Shown one piece after another: positions 33,798 to 43,915 of a stretch of DNA of 64,000 nucleotides. Location: contig NC_068560.1 of NCBI RefSeq assembly GCF_022201045.2, forward strand, positions 29,219,501 through 29,283,500. Direction: 5' to 3'. Positions within the stretch are counted from its first letter, which is position 1. Each line of letters starts with the position of its first letter. The translations under genes were made by a program, and so were the position numbers. The notes under the pieces were generated by a model that had not been told where the DNA came from, searched no databases, and was given only the letters and a program-made list of their open reading frames with translations. Source of the stretch: Citrus sinensis (lineage: Eukaryota > Streptophyta > Magnoliopsida > Sapindales > Rutaceae).

Positions 33798-35345
33798 TGT
33801 TGGGAAAATATACTCTTTAAAAGCATATGTGTTTATTTAATTGTAATAAACATTTTTTCTGATTAATAAAATAAATGAGGTATTTTATTCAAATATCTTA
33901 ATTGCATTAATATTTGTATTAAAGTTCATTTAATCATATTATATGTATTTATGTGATCACCATGTGGATTCACAGAAGACATAAATACAAGGTATCTTAT
34001 GATTAAATAAATTTAGTTCGCAGTTGATAAATAAAGTGGGGCACTTTATTTAGGTATAGACTGTAATAAATTCATTGAATGATTTGTCTTAATTATGTAT
34101 GAATTTATTGATGTAGTGCGACTACATTGAACAGGATCACATATGAGATTTAATTAACTTTGTAATAACTGTCAGACTTATTAAATCTCATAGGCATTGG
34201 TTTTATTGTAATCTTAATCTTGAGTTAATTATGATTTCATGATTGTAATTGTTATTCCATTTGAGTTACCAATGGGCACGACACATACTTGTGGTCAAGA
34301 TTACCCGGTATCTTGGTAGGAGCAATTATGAGTATTGGAGTTATGGATTAACAATATAGAATTTGTACAACACATCTCTTGATGGGTTTTCGGCACTTGA
34401 TTATAGAATTCTCTGGCCAGAGTGTGTCAACATATTTAGTATGTTGAAAATGATCATTAGAGAAAACCAGTAAGGATCAAGGAATAAGATGTTATTAAAT
34501 TGATTGGACAGTTGAGATATCAATTTAATTAACGATGTGGTATAAAGGATTGTGCAGTAAAGAAATCAATGTGGCTTGGGACGAATTATTATTCGAGCAT
34601 ACAATTATGGAAGTCAGTTCCAATCTTTTAGTGGAGTAGATTTGGAATTAAATAATTGTGCTAGTTTAATTATAGGCCTAATTATTGTAGCCACTATTGT
34701 ATGTTCCCAAATGATCCCCGGGTTAGCTCATTTAATTGACTGCACCACTACTGGACTAATAAGTAAGATAACTAGCTATTTGGGTCAAAAGCCTAAATAT
34801 ATCATTTAGTGGGAGGCTCCATTTAATTAGCTTTTGTATAAGGGGCCTTATGTTATTTTACAAGGTGGGTCCCCTATTGAAAAAGAAAATAACATGAGTT
34901 TTATTTAGGGCATTATTTGGAGCCTAGGGTTTTCACTAAAGGGAGATATATAAGGCTTATTTTCTCTAAAGAAAAAAGAGAAGCCACTTTATACAAATCG
35001 GAGAATAAGATTTTTCTCTCTATTGTTGAGAGAAAAATTTTCTTGTGCTAGTTGTTTTGGTAGTGATAAAGGCGCCCACACGTCAAGTGCAGATCGAACC
35101 TGAGTCATAACCTGGAAGATCATTGGTGACAGTTCGTGATCTAACAAGCGTGGTGGGGACGGATCGTGATCTAACAGGATTGGTGGTGGTGACGGATCGT
35201 GATCTAGGAGCCTAAATCACTTCAGCGGAAAAAACTAACTCGGATTTTCAAGGTACGATTTCTAGATTACGTATTCCTATATATTATATGAGAACGGTCC
35301 TTAAAAGGTTTTATAAAATTTTAAAAACCTGATTTTTCCCCAACA
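33798..35345 (+). repeat. 3' LTR of the 8.1-kb element
   Basis: 1548 bp, about 2.2 percent different from the 5' LTR by eye, preceded by a polypurine tract. Confidence 0.93.
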
Positions 35346-36141
35346 GTTCAATCCCCCATTGAATCATGTCTGGTCAAATTTGGTTACGTAGTAATTAAAT
35401 TCTTCTTCGGAAAGCCAGGAGGGTAAGTTGATCGTTTCACGGGCAAGATGGGCTGCGGCGTTTTCAGAAATGATTCGAGGACCCGGTCTCCGAGTTGTCA
35501 GGGAACTCGCAAGCATCAATTTGGAACCAATATGAGCAATCCCTGCTTCAAGCACTCCAGGTTCCTGTATCAGCAGGTGCAACCAAATTCAAATTTAAAG
35601 CCAATAACTTGCATGTGAAATCCGTAGGTATTGGATAAAGAACATTATAAGAAAGAGCGCCCAAACCTGAAATTTGCAAATATAGAAATTGTCTCCATAC
35701 ATAGCTCTCAAGGTTTCAACGGGCTTCAAGTTTGGATCCCTTGGCAGATAAGGCATGCCAAGGCTAACAAAGCTCTTCACTCTTTCTGGCCTAAACAGGC
35801 AAAGATGCCATGCAATTATGGCGCCAAAATCATGTGCCACGACAAACACTTGCTCAACACCGAGAAAATCAATCAGCGCAATTATGTCACCAGCAACATG
35901 AAAGCAAGTGTAGCTAGTGAATGAGCTGCTAGGGACTTCAGTGTCGCCGTAGCCGCGAAGATCCGGGGCAACGACACTGTAGCCGAGGCAGCTTAAGGCA
36001 AGAATCTGGTGGCGCCACGCGTACCAAACTCGGGGAACCCATGAAGAAAGAGTACAACAGGACCTTCTCCTTTCTCTGCTATAGTGCTATGTGTATTTTT
36101 ATGCCATTTACATTCACTGTGCTGTGCTTTATCTCCTCCAT

Positions 36142-36447
36142 TTTTCTTCTCTTTGTACAATATTTTTCTCTTAATTCATTCCTCTATATATATAGGAAGT
36201 TGCTGCCACCTAAATACTTTTTCCTCCCACAACTGTGGACGTGGTAGATATCACTCAAATAATATTTACTTAGAAGCAGATTTTTGAGTTGTATGATGAA
36301 AAATTTATATTATCATTATTATTTTTTGTAAAAATTATTATTTAAAAATTTATTTACTACACACTATTAGTTTTTGTTTTATAATTATAATTTTTTTCAC
36401 AACTTTTGTGACTTAAAAGTTATAACACTTAAATACTAAATATGGGT
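36142..36447. other. EH1c upstream region
   Basis: Nearly the same as 13642-13947, with the TATATATA run near 36185. No gene. Confidence 0.45.
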
Positions 36448-36450
36448 TTA

Positions 36451-36641
36451 GGGTGTGTTTGGAAGTGAGGTGTTGTATCTTTTAAGCTGCAGCTGCTGTG
36501 GAGTAAAAACTACAACGGTAGAGTACAAGTTGGAAAAAAAATATTTGCTAAGCTGTCAAAGCCCAACTACAAGTGTTACCAAACACCTTAGTAGCTGGGT
36601 TTTGTCAGCCCAGCTACCTCACCACACTCTCAAACGGACTA
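36451..36641. mobile_element. Tourist-like MITE (PIF/Harbinger), unit 3
   Basis: 191 bp, same site and TTA duplications (36448-36450 and 36642-36644) as in unit 2. Confidence 0.85.
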
Positions 36642-37247
36642 TTAGTCTTGTTAGATCTTTGAATTATACTACGAGTCTATATAGTCATATGAGTGGTCTT
36701 TGAACCCTAAATTACTTATTTCCACTTAAAATTTTATTAATTAAACTAGTTGTCATCCACAATATTATGCATAAATATTTTTAAGTATTGTTCATAAAAT
36801 TTTGCATCTATTTTTTAACATATGCTGTGTGGACCATTGGCAACACGATGTGAAGTTCTTCTAGGTTGATTCAATGGTTTATAAAATAAAAAATTATGGC
36901 GGCAATTGATGTTCATACGCATAACTATTTTTCTTATTACTTAGTTCCTATACATGAGATTGTATCCTACACAAACATTGAGAGAAATTGGGAGAGTTTT
37001 TTGTTTGGCACACCAAAATTTTTTTCCGGAGTAGTTAAAAAGTTAACGAGTCAACAAAGAACAATCGTTATTAAATAGTTGAATTCAAAATTTTTGATGG
37101 ATGATATGATTCACAAAGTGATAAAATCTTTGAAAGCAATCGATTGTTTCCTTAATTTGTCATCATCATGTTACTTTGTTTCCCCCTATATATAAATATT
37201 TCAGGCAAAAATTTGTTAAATAAGTGATTTGCTTCTTATTTGTCAAT

Positions 37248-37328
37248 GCCCCTATAGCTCAGTGGCAGAGTTTCAGTCTTGTAAACTCTGATGGCTGAAG
37301 GTCAGTCGTTTGATCCTGCATGGGGGCA
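37248..37328 (+). tRNA. Degenerate tRNA-Thr (TGT), unit 3
   Basis: Same 81 nt as the other two copies, with the insertion 3' of the anticodon. Confidence 0.6.
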
Positions 37329-38342
37329 TTTTGGTAAAATTTTCGAACACTTATAACATGGTAAAATCCACCAAACATTATCTATAGTTACGAGGGTCAA
37401 GTTAGTTCATTAACGATTAATTTTTGACATAACAGGATAAATCAATGTTGGAACAGGGTTATTTGCAGTCAAATATTGAACACTCTTATTAACTTAGTGA
37501 AAATTATGTGTTATAAAATTACATGTTATTTAATTTGATCTTAAAGTTAAATATACCGTTCTCGACACTCATTCAACAAACGATCATCTTATTAAAAACC
37601 TAACCTACTGTAGTTAGTTCACTGACATATGATTTCATAAAAAACAGGACAAATCAAAATATTAGAATGAGGTTATTTGCACTAAAAAAAAATATATTCT
37701 AAAGACCTTTCTTTTTTCAGTAAATTTTTTTATAATCAAATTGGCAGCTCCTATAACTCAATATACTATCACGGACAATTTTATCCAAGTAAAAAATATT
37801 ACTCCCGACACCCCCCTCAAGAAACAATCATCTTATTAAAAAAAAAAAACCTTAGTTTCTTCTTATTTTCTTTTCTATACTTTATATCTATTTTTCAAAT
37901 TTTAAAAAAAATTCATTTCATTTCTGACCGTTATCTAGTTTTTTTTTTTTTTTTTGACAGCAACATTAATACATTACCTTAACCGTCAAAAATTTCTGCT
38001 CCAACAGACCTAGAGCATGAAAATTTAATTCCCGACAGACACTAAAAGTTTTAAATTTTATTTAATCCTCTTTACTGATAAATTGGTGAAGGATTGTCCT
38101 GGATGCTGTGTCCCCATTCACTACCTTGTCCAAATTTCATATTAGTAAACTTTTGTAAGATTGTGTAAATGAAAACATTTTTCATACAATTTTTTTTTTT
38201 TTTGGTAAGCTGTTCGTATTGATCTTCACGAGCATAAGGTACCAAGGACCATCATTTTCCCATTAAAGGTAGCAAAGCTTGAGATGATCATGCATCCTAA
38301 TGAACATAAAAGACAATTACCTTGGAAACAGCTTGTAAAGAA
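37329..38342. other. AT-rich spacer, unit 3
   Basis: Homologous to 14829-15852, with small indels in the homopolymer runs. No gene. Confidence 0.5.
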
Positions 38343-39991
38343 TTAAAACTTCTTAATGAAATCATAAATATGAGCGTTGATTTCCTTTGCTCTTTCTTGG
38401 TTGATGAAGTGACCAGCATCTTCAATCACAACAATTTCCTCCAACAAAGGTACATCCTTCTTGAAGCCTCCATTGTGTACATATTCCTTGATGCCTGGGG
38501 TGGTATACACCATATCAAGTTCCCCGACAATAAACTTCACTGGAACTTTCACTTGCACCTCAGTCCATGCAGCCGTCATCTCCCAATTTCTGAAGAGAAT
38601 GATTACTAGACAAATTAGCGACAAAATTTCAGTGCATATGCCCGCACTTCGTAAAATGTAGATTTAATCAATCTATTGTCCTTTTTACTCTTTTTTTTTT
38701 ATAAAAATAATATGCATGCAGTTTTGGTTGCACGGCTCAAATATGCAATTTGTAGAGTGCAGACGTATGTGAGAGAGAAGGGGGTGGGGGGGTGGGGAGG
38801 GAGAACAAAATAGTTTAATTGTAAGGAGCTAACAAATTCATTGCTCGGTAGTAGTTTAGAGCCCCAGTAAAGCCTCTCTGGTTGAATTTTGTGGCATAGA
38901 AACTAAGGTCTTGTTCTGAAAACCATGAGGGCAGGGTGACTCGATTTTCAGGATCGATTCCGAAGGCATTTTCTTCAGGAAAGCAACTTGGACCTGGCTT
39001 GCGATTTGCCAGAATATTCTTGAGTACTTCTGCTGTACCAACTTGAGCAATCTGTGCTTCAATCTTTCCAGGTTCCTGTAACGAATTAAGCAATAAGAAC
39101 GAAATAGTGAGGAGCCCAATGTCACTTTTACCATAAATTAATATAGGGTAAATTATAGGGATCAGGTGAGCATCAGATCAATGGTCAGCAATTGCTTAGG
39201 GTCCACATAAGATAATTACTGACCATTGATCCGATGCTCAGCACAAGCTCAGCTGAGCACTGGATCTGTCTCCAAATTATAGATGCAAGCACATGCACTA
39301 ACTGAGGTAAAGTTGTCGGTGTTAAATTAATTTAACTGTTAAATTCTCTTGTAGTAGTATAGAAGGCTTGGGGTTGAACCCAGACACATGGAAAATCACG
39401 AAGTTGGGTTACCATCGCGCTTCTAAAAAAATTAGGGAAAAAAATGCCCGAGTTAATAGAGCTCTAAATAAAGCGTATGATGTTAAAATGGCCTGCCAAT
39501 TAAATGTGCTAAAAAATAGCGAAGACCTGAAATCTGCAAATGCAATAGTCATCTCCAAATAAAGCTCTCATGCTCTCTACAGGCTTTATATTCGGATTCC
39601 TTGGCAGAAAAGGGACACTGAGGCACACGAAAGCCTTCACTCTCTCGGGGCAAAATAAGCAAAGATACCAAGCTATGATTGCACCCCAATCATGTGCCAC
39701 AACAAACACTTGCTCAACACCAAGAGAGTTGATGAGTGCAACAAGGTCACCAACAATGTGATGGCAGCTGTAGCTGGAGATAGAACTAGGGGCTTCAGTG
39801 TCACCATAGCCACGAAGATCCGGAGCAATGGCACGGTATCCGAGTGAGCTCAAGGCAAGAATCTGGCGGCGCCATGTGTACCAAAGTTCAGGGAAGCCAT
39901 GGAGGAAGAGTACAACGGGGCCTTCTCCTTTCTCTGCTATGTGCATTCTTATGCCGTTAACTCCCACCATTCCATGCTTTATCTCCTCCAT
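38343..39991 (-). CDS. Soluble epoxide hydrolase EH2c
   Basis: Intact three-exon epoxide hydrolase, join(39991-39527, 39075-38834, 38589-38343), 317 aa, clean GT/AG sites and the same phases as EH2a. Triad Asp101 (HDWGA), Asp261 (GELDMVY) and His296 (AGHFINQ); oxyanion motif HGFP; cap LNYYRAM. It differs from EH2a at only a few residues, for example R for K in CPERVKAF, I for L in NPNIKPVE, and M in the exon 3 start NWEMTAA. Intron 2 lacks the tandem duplication and has an interrupted G-rich tract (38770-38805) instead of pure poly-G. It is divergent from PMEI copy 3. With EH2a it is the best functional candidate of the array. Confidence 0.92.
39159..39273. mobile_element. 115-bp Mutator-type MITE in EH2c intron 1
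   Basis: Same element as at 6111-6225, with perfect 9-bp repeats AAATTATAG (39150-39158 and 39274-39282). Confidence 0.8.
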
Positions 39992-40560
39992 TTCTGATTT
40001 CTCTTGCAATTGCGCTCATCTTTATGTGTGACGTACGGATACTTCGGTTTGTTCACTCAATCAATGTGCTTGGCTTTCCAAGATAGATTACCGTTGGCTG
40101 TTGCATTAAAGTTCATCGAAAATAAATGCTCCTGAGATTTGACTTTACGTTTTACTGTTACTTCATCTTATCGGGAAGGCAACAAAGTTGAACAGTAGAA
40201 TGAAACTCCTATGAGGGAAGTGCACTTGCCATAGATTAATTGGGGGATGCAGAAAAAAAAATCTCCATGAAGAAAAGAGTATTGTTATATTTCTCCAGAA
40301 GTAGGATGAGACGTTTTGATGGAACGATATAATCAATAATTATGAAATGTCGCTTTAGCCAACTCCATATAAGAACGGTACATAAAAAGAAAATATTAAA
40401 TTACAAAAATTTATGGGAGCATTTCTAAAAAAGAGCAATGTTATATTTCTCAAGAAGTAGAATGAGATGCCGTTCATCTATTATGATGGGATAATATAAT
40501 GAGCAATTTACAAGTTATGATATTAATCATTTAACAGATAAATGTCCTGTTAGCGCATGA
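39992..40560. other. Divergent EH2c/PMEI-3 intergenic region, proximal part
   Basis: Homologous to the same region in units 1 and 2. No further feature seen. Confidence 0.45.
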
Positions 40561-41399
40561 TGGGATAATATTTGTTTATGCCATGAAATTCTTTATGCCA
40601 TTAATTTGAATTGGTGAAGTTGTATTGGAATATTTTTTATTTTGGACTGTTGAATTTTTAATCTATGACATATTGGTAAAATGGCTTTCATGCTATGTTG
40701 AATTTGACTAATTTCAAAAGTTTGAGCTATTTATGTTTAGAAGTAGTTTCTTTAATTTCATTAATATTTGACCTATGTTATTTTTTCTAATTTTCTAGTA
40801 ACAAGATATGGATACACATGATGTTGATGGTGAGGATAGCAAGATTTGGTTACCAGCGAATGTCGCAGAGATGAATGCTATAAGAGATGGGATTGCAACT
40901 TTTATAAGGCACGATTACACATAATGTATAATGTGTACCATATAATTTTTTATAATTATTTTGTTTAAATCATGTGTTGTAATATATATCTTAATTATAG
41001 TGTAAAAACAATGACAATGTAAAACTTTTTTTTAATTAATGGTAATTATAAAACTTTATCATCATTTAATTTTTTATAATAGTTTTGCTTAAATTATTAT
41101 GGTATATTTGTGTATGTAATATTGTCACAATTATTTTCTAACTATAATTATAACTTAAAATGTTTAGTAAAAACTGTTTTTGAAAAAAGTATTACCGAAC
41201 GCATATTATCTGTTTTATCATTTTCAACCATATCTACCAAACACATATTACTGTTTTCAGTTTGGAAATATAGGACACAAAAAATGATACCAAACGCATA
41301 CTTAAATTCAAAATACAGCAACTGCAAAACACCATTTTCATTTTCATTTCATTTTTATTCTTAGAAAATACAAATTCAGAAACAATACCAAACGGACCC
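40561..41399. mobile_element. Truncated PIF/Harbinger remnant, unit 3
   Basis: Same 839-bp segment as 22761-23599, with a handful of substitutions. Same right end (AACGGACCC before TTA) and same transposase-tail remnant. Confidence 0.65.
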
Positions 41400-41657
41400 T
41401 TAAGTTCCACCAACTGTTTATCAGAATTATTTTAAATCCTATCCTATTTATTTTAAAAAAAGTGTGTGGTAAAAGATTTTATTAGACTTACCGTATAAAA
41501 TCCAATCACGCATTGCTATTCCAATAATAGCACGTCCAAAAATAACCTATAAAATGAATGAATCATGATGTTCCAGACACATTGTTGAATCAATGTTTTA
41601 CACTGACCACAAAAAGGCTCCAAACAAACTGCGCTTCTAGCGCTTCTCTTGATCTCC

Positions 41658-41663
41658 TATAAA
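41658..41663 (+). promoter_or_regulatory. TATA box of PMEI copy 3
   Basis: TATAAA 97 bp upstream of the ATG at 41760, same spacing as in copies 1 and 2. Confidence 0.55.
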
Positions 41664-41759
41664 AATTGTCACCCACAAATTCTTCTTATTATATATCTAA
41701 ACATCGTTAATTGATTTTCATTCCAGAATAGCCAATTAAGATCAAGGAACAACAAAACC

Positions 41760-42296
41760 ATGAAGAGAATCTCAGTATGCCTCTTTGTTCCTCTTCTGGT
41801 TATCTCCCTATTGCCCTGCAAAAACACTGAAGCAAGTAATGATTTAATCACAACAACTTGTGAAAAAACAATGTACAAGGAACTCTGCATAGCTTCTTTA
41901 AGATCAGACAAGGACAGCAGCGGGTCTGACCTCCAAGGCCTTGGCAAAATTTCTTTAAAAATTACGTTGGCCGATGCCAATGAAATTCAGGGTTATATTT
42001 CAGAGTTGCTAAAGAAAGATGGGAAGCCATTTCTTCAACAATGCTTGAAGGATTGTTCCGAAAATTTACAGGATGCGATTTTGGAGATTAAAGACTCGAT
42101 AGCAGCTATCGATTCTAGGAGTTACGGTGATGTTAATACATGGGTCAGTGCTGCTATGAGCTATGAAGAATCCTGCGAAGATGGTTTCAAGGAAAAACCA
42201 GGCTTCAAATCTCCATTAACTCAGATGAATGCAAAATTTAGTCAGCTCTGTGGTATTTCTTTAACCATTAGCAATCTCTTGGCTGGCAAAGCATAA
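41760..42296 (+). CDS. Secreted invertase/pectin-methylesterase inhibitor-like protein, copy 3
   Basis: Single exon, 178 aa, protein the same as copy 2. Signal peptide of about 26 residues, C34-C43 and C99-C139 pairs, extra C95 and C164. The 3' flank has a private tandem duplication of about 33 bp (42392-42440). It pairs divergently with intact EH2c. Confidence 0.9.
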   Translation: MKRISVCLFVPLLVISLLPCKNTEASNDLITTTCEKTMYKELCIASLRSDKDSSGSDLQGLGKISLKITLADANEIQGYISELLKKDGKPFLQQCLKDCSENLQDAILEIKDSIAAIDSRSYGDVNTWVSAAMSYEESCEDGFKEKPGFKSPLTQMNAKFSQLCGISLTISNLLAGKA

Positions 42297-43481
42297 CATC
42301 CTTTTTTTTTTTCAGTTTTTATAAGGACATTTTTATTTTAAGATTTCGGTTCAATTTCGCTTCTCTGAAAGTAAAATTTTAAGACTTACAAAAAGAATGT
42401 ACAGTCTAAAATTTTAAGACTTACAAAAAGAATGTACAGTCTACGAAAGTGAGATGTATCCTATGTAATGGAAAACAAAATAATTCAATTGATTTGTTTG
42501 TTCTATTCCACAGTGGGTACACATTAAACCACCATTTTTAATTAGAAGAGAAATTTTATGAAGCGTTCATAAAATTACAACAGTAGGGATTTGAGCTTCG
42601 CCTTAAGAAAATACAAGCATGTAACGTAATTATTAATGGACATGTGAAACTAATATAAACCAATATTAATTTAATTACAATCTGATAAACAAAAATTAAT
42701 CGACCAAATAAAATAAGTCAATCCATTATTCTCTGTTTTCTCTCTTTCCCTTCAAAGGAATTCAAGAAAGTCCATTTATCCAATTTTTATGTTAAAACAA
42801 CAACTTAATTTTGATTACTTAAAACATTTCAGTGGGTATATTGTTTTTTTTTTTCCTTTCTCAAGTTTCTTTCACAAATATGAATATATAACTGCATAAA
42901 CCAATATATATATATATATATATATTACTAATTTGAGAAAAAAATTGTCATCCAATAACATTGGAGCACATGTCCACGAGGTGAAAAAGTAAGAACAAGG
43001 CTCAAGCAGAAAGGATAGAAATTTTACTGTACGCACAAATAAAATCTCAGAAACCAAGATGAGGGTTTCCGAGAAGAACCATGTGCGAGATCACTGAAAT
43101 CAAGTACGAAAAGAAAAGCAGAGACTAGTTAAACAGAACAGAGTTAGCTTGTTCTTGTAAGCAAAAGGGAATATTAAATAAAAACAAGAAGAGAGTTGAA
43201 GCAGATCTCGGAGTGGAGGCTGGGGAGTATTTTGCAAAGTTAACAAGCTAACCAAGCAGAGCCAAACCCTAGTCTTAAGAAACCCTTATATAGAGAGATT
43301 CCAAGCTATGCATGCATATTACTCTAATGCCCAGGAGAAGTCTAGGGTTTATGATATCTTGATAGTTGCTCCATACCTTTGCTCCACAACTTCACAACTC
43401 ACTCATTCATCATTAGTGGAGTAGATGAAGGCTAGCAAAAATTGTCAGTTCAGTTATGGATTGGATTTTGAATCCACTACA
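42297..43481. other. Tail of unit 3
   Basis: Homologous to 8424-9560. At several variant sites (42570-42665) it matches unit 1, not unit 2. A short (TA)n run lies at 42904-42926. No gene seen. Confidence 0.5.
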
Positions 43482-43915
43482 TCTTTTACCAAACCTTCTT
43501 AGTTTTTTACTAGTGATAAATCAAACATCTTGAACCTTCACCAAAGCCATTTGCAAGGGAAGTGATGATTTTTGAGGATCAAAGTAGCCACTTCAGCAGT
43601 TGTCGAGAAAAAGAACTAAAAACAATGAGTGAGAAGAAAAATCATTTTCCCATCAACTTGTAACATGAATCAAAATGATGTTCTATTTAAGGAACCACAG
43701 ATTCGATACAATACAACAACCAACTTGGAGGCTTTCAACATAATTGTTATAAGAAAATTAAATCTAATATAACAATGTGCACATCTCATGAAAACAGAGA
43801 GCATAAATATATGACTCCATTCTTGGCAAAGACAAGTTTGGATCTTTAAGCTGAGAAGCACACTGGACATTTTTGTTCATTTCTTGATTCTAGACTTTGA
43901 CACTGGCCTCCAATC

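Larger units (their letters stand above)
27262..35345 (+). mobile_element. Copia-type LTR retrotransposon, broken deletion derivative
   Basis: 8084 bp in EH1c exon 2, flanked by the 5-bp duplication GTTCA (27257-27261 and 35346-35350). LTRs of 1548 bp (27262-28809 and 33798-35345) begin TGTTGGG and end CCAACA. A primer site like initiator tRNA-Met (TTGGTATCAGAGCC) follows the 5' LTR and a purine tract (GTGGGAGAT) precedes the 3' LTR. The gag region is largely readable; pol is reduced to pieces, with most of protease and integrase unrecognisable. By eye the LTRs differ at about 34 bases plus two length changes, about 2.2 percent, suggesting somewhat under one million years at usual plant rates. 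Confidence 0.95.
26704..36141 (-). pseudogene. Epoxide hydrolase pseudogene EH1c
   Basis: Exon 1 is 36141-35667, exon 2 is 35564-35346 plus 27261-27237, exon 3 is 26949-26704. Exon 2 is split by an 8084-bp LTR element. Exon 1 carries the same 8-bp insertion and 1-bp deletion as EH1b, so those lesions predate the split of the two copies. Exon 3 has its own 1-bp deletion (near 26855; four C of unit 1 become three). Unlike EH1b, the exon 2 donor is still GT. The nucleophile motif is HDFGA. Confidence 0.9.
26487..43481. repeat. Tandem unit 3
   Basis: Third direct repeat with EH1c (pseudogene), tRNA-Thr remnant, EH2c (intact) and PMEI copy 3. An 8.1-kb LTR element accounts for the excess length. 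It ends at CCACTACA (43474-43481), after which the sequence becomes unique rather than CACTA-like. Confidence 0.9.
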
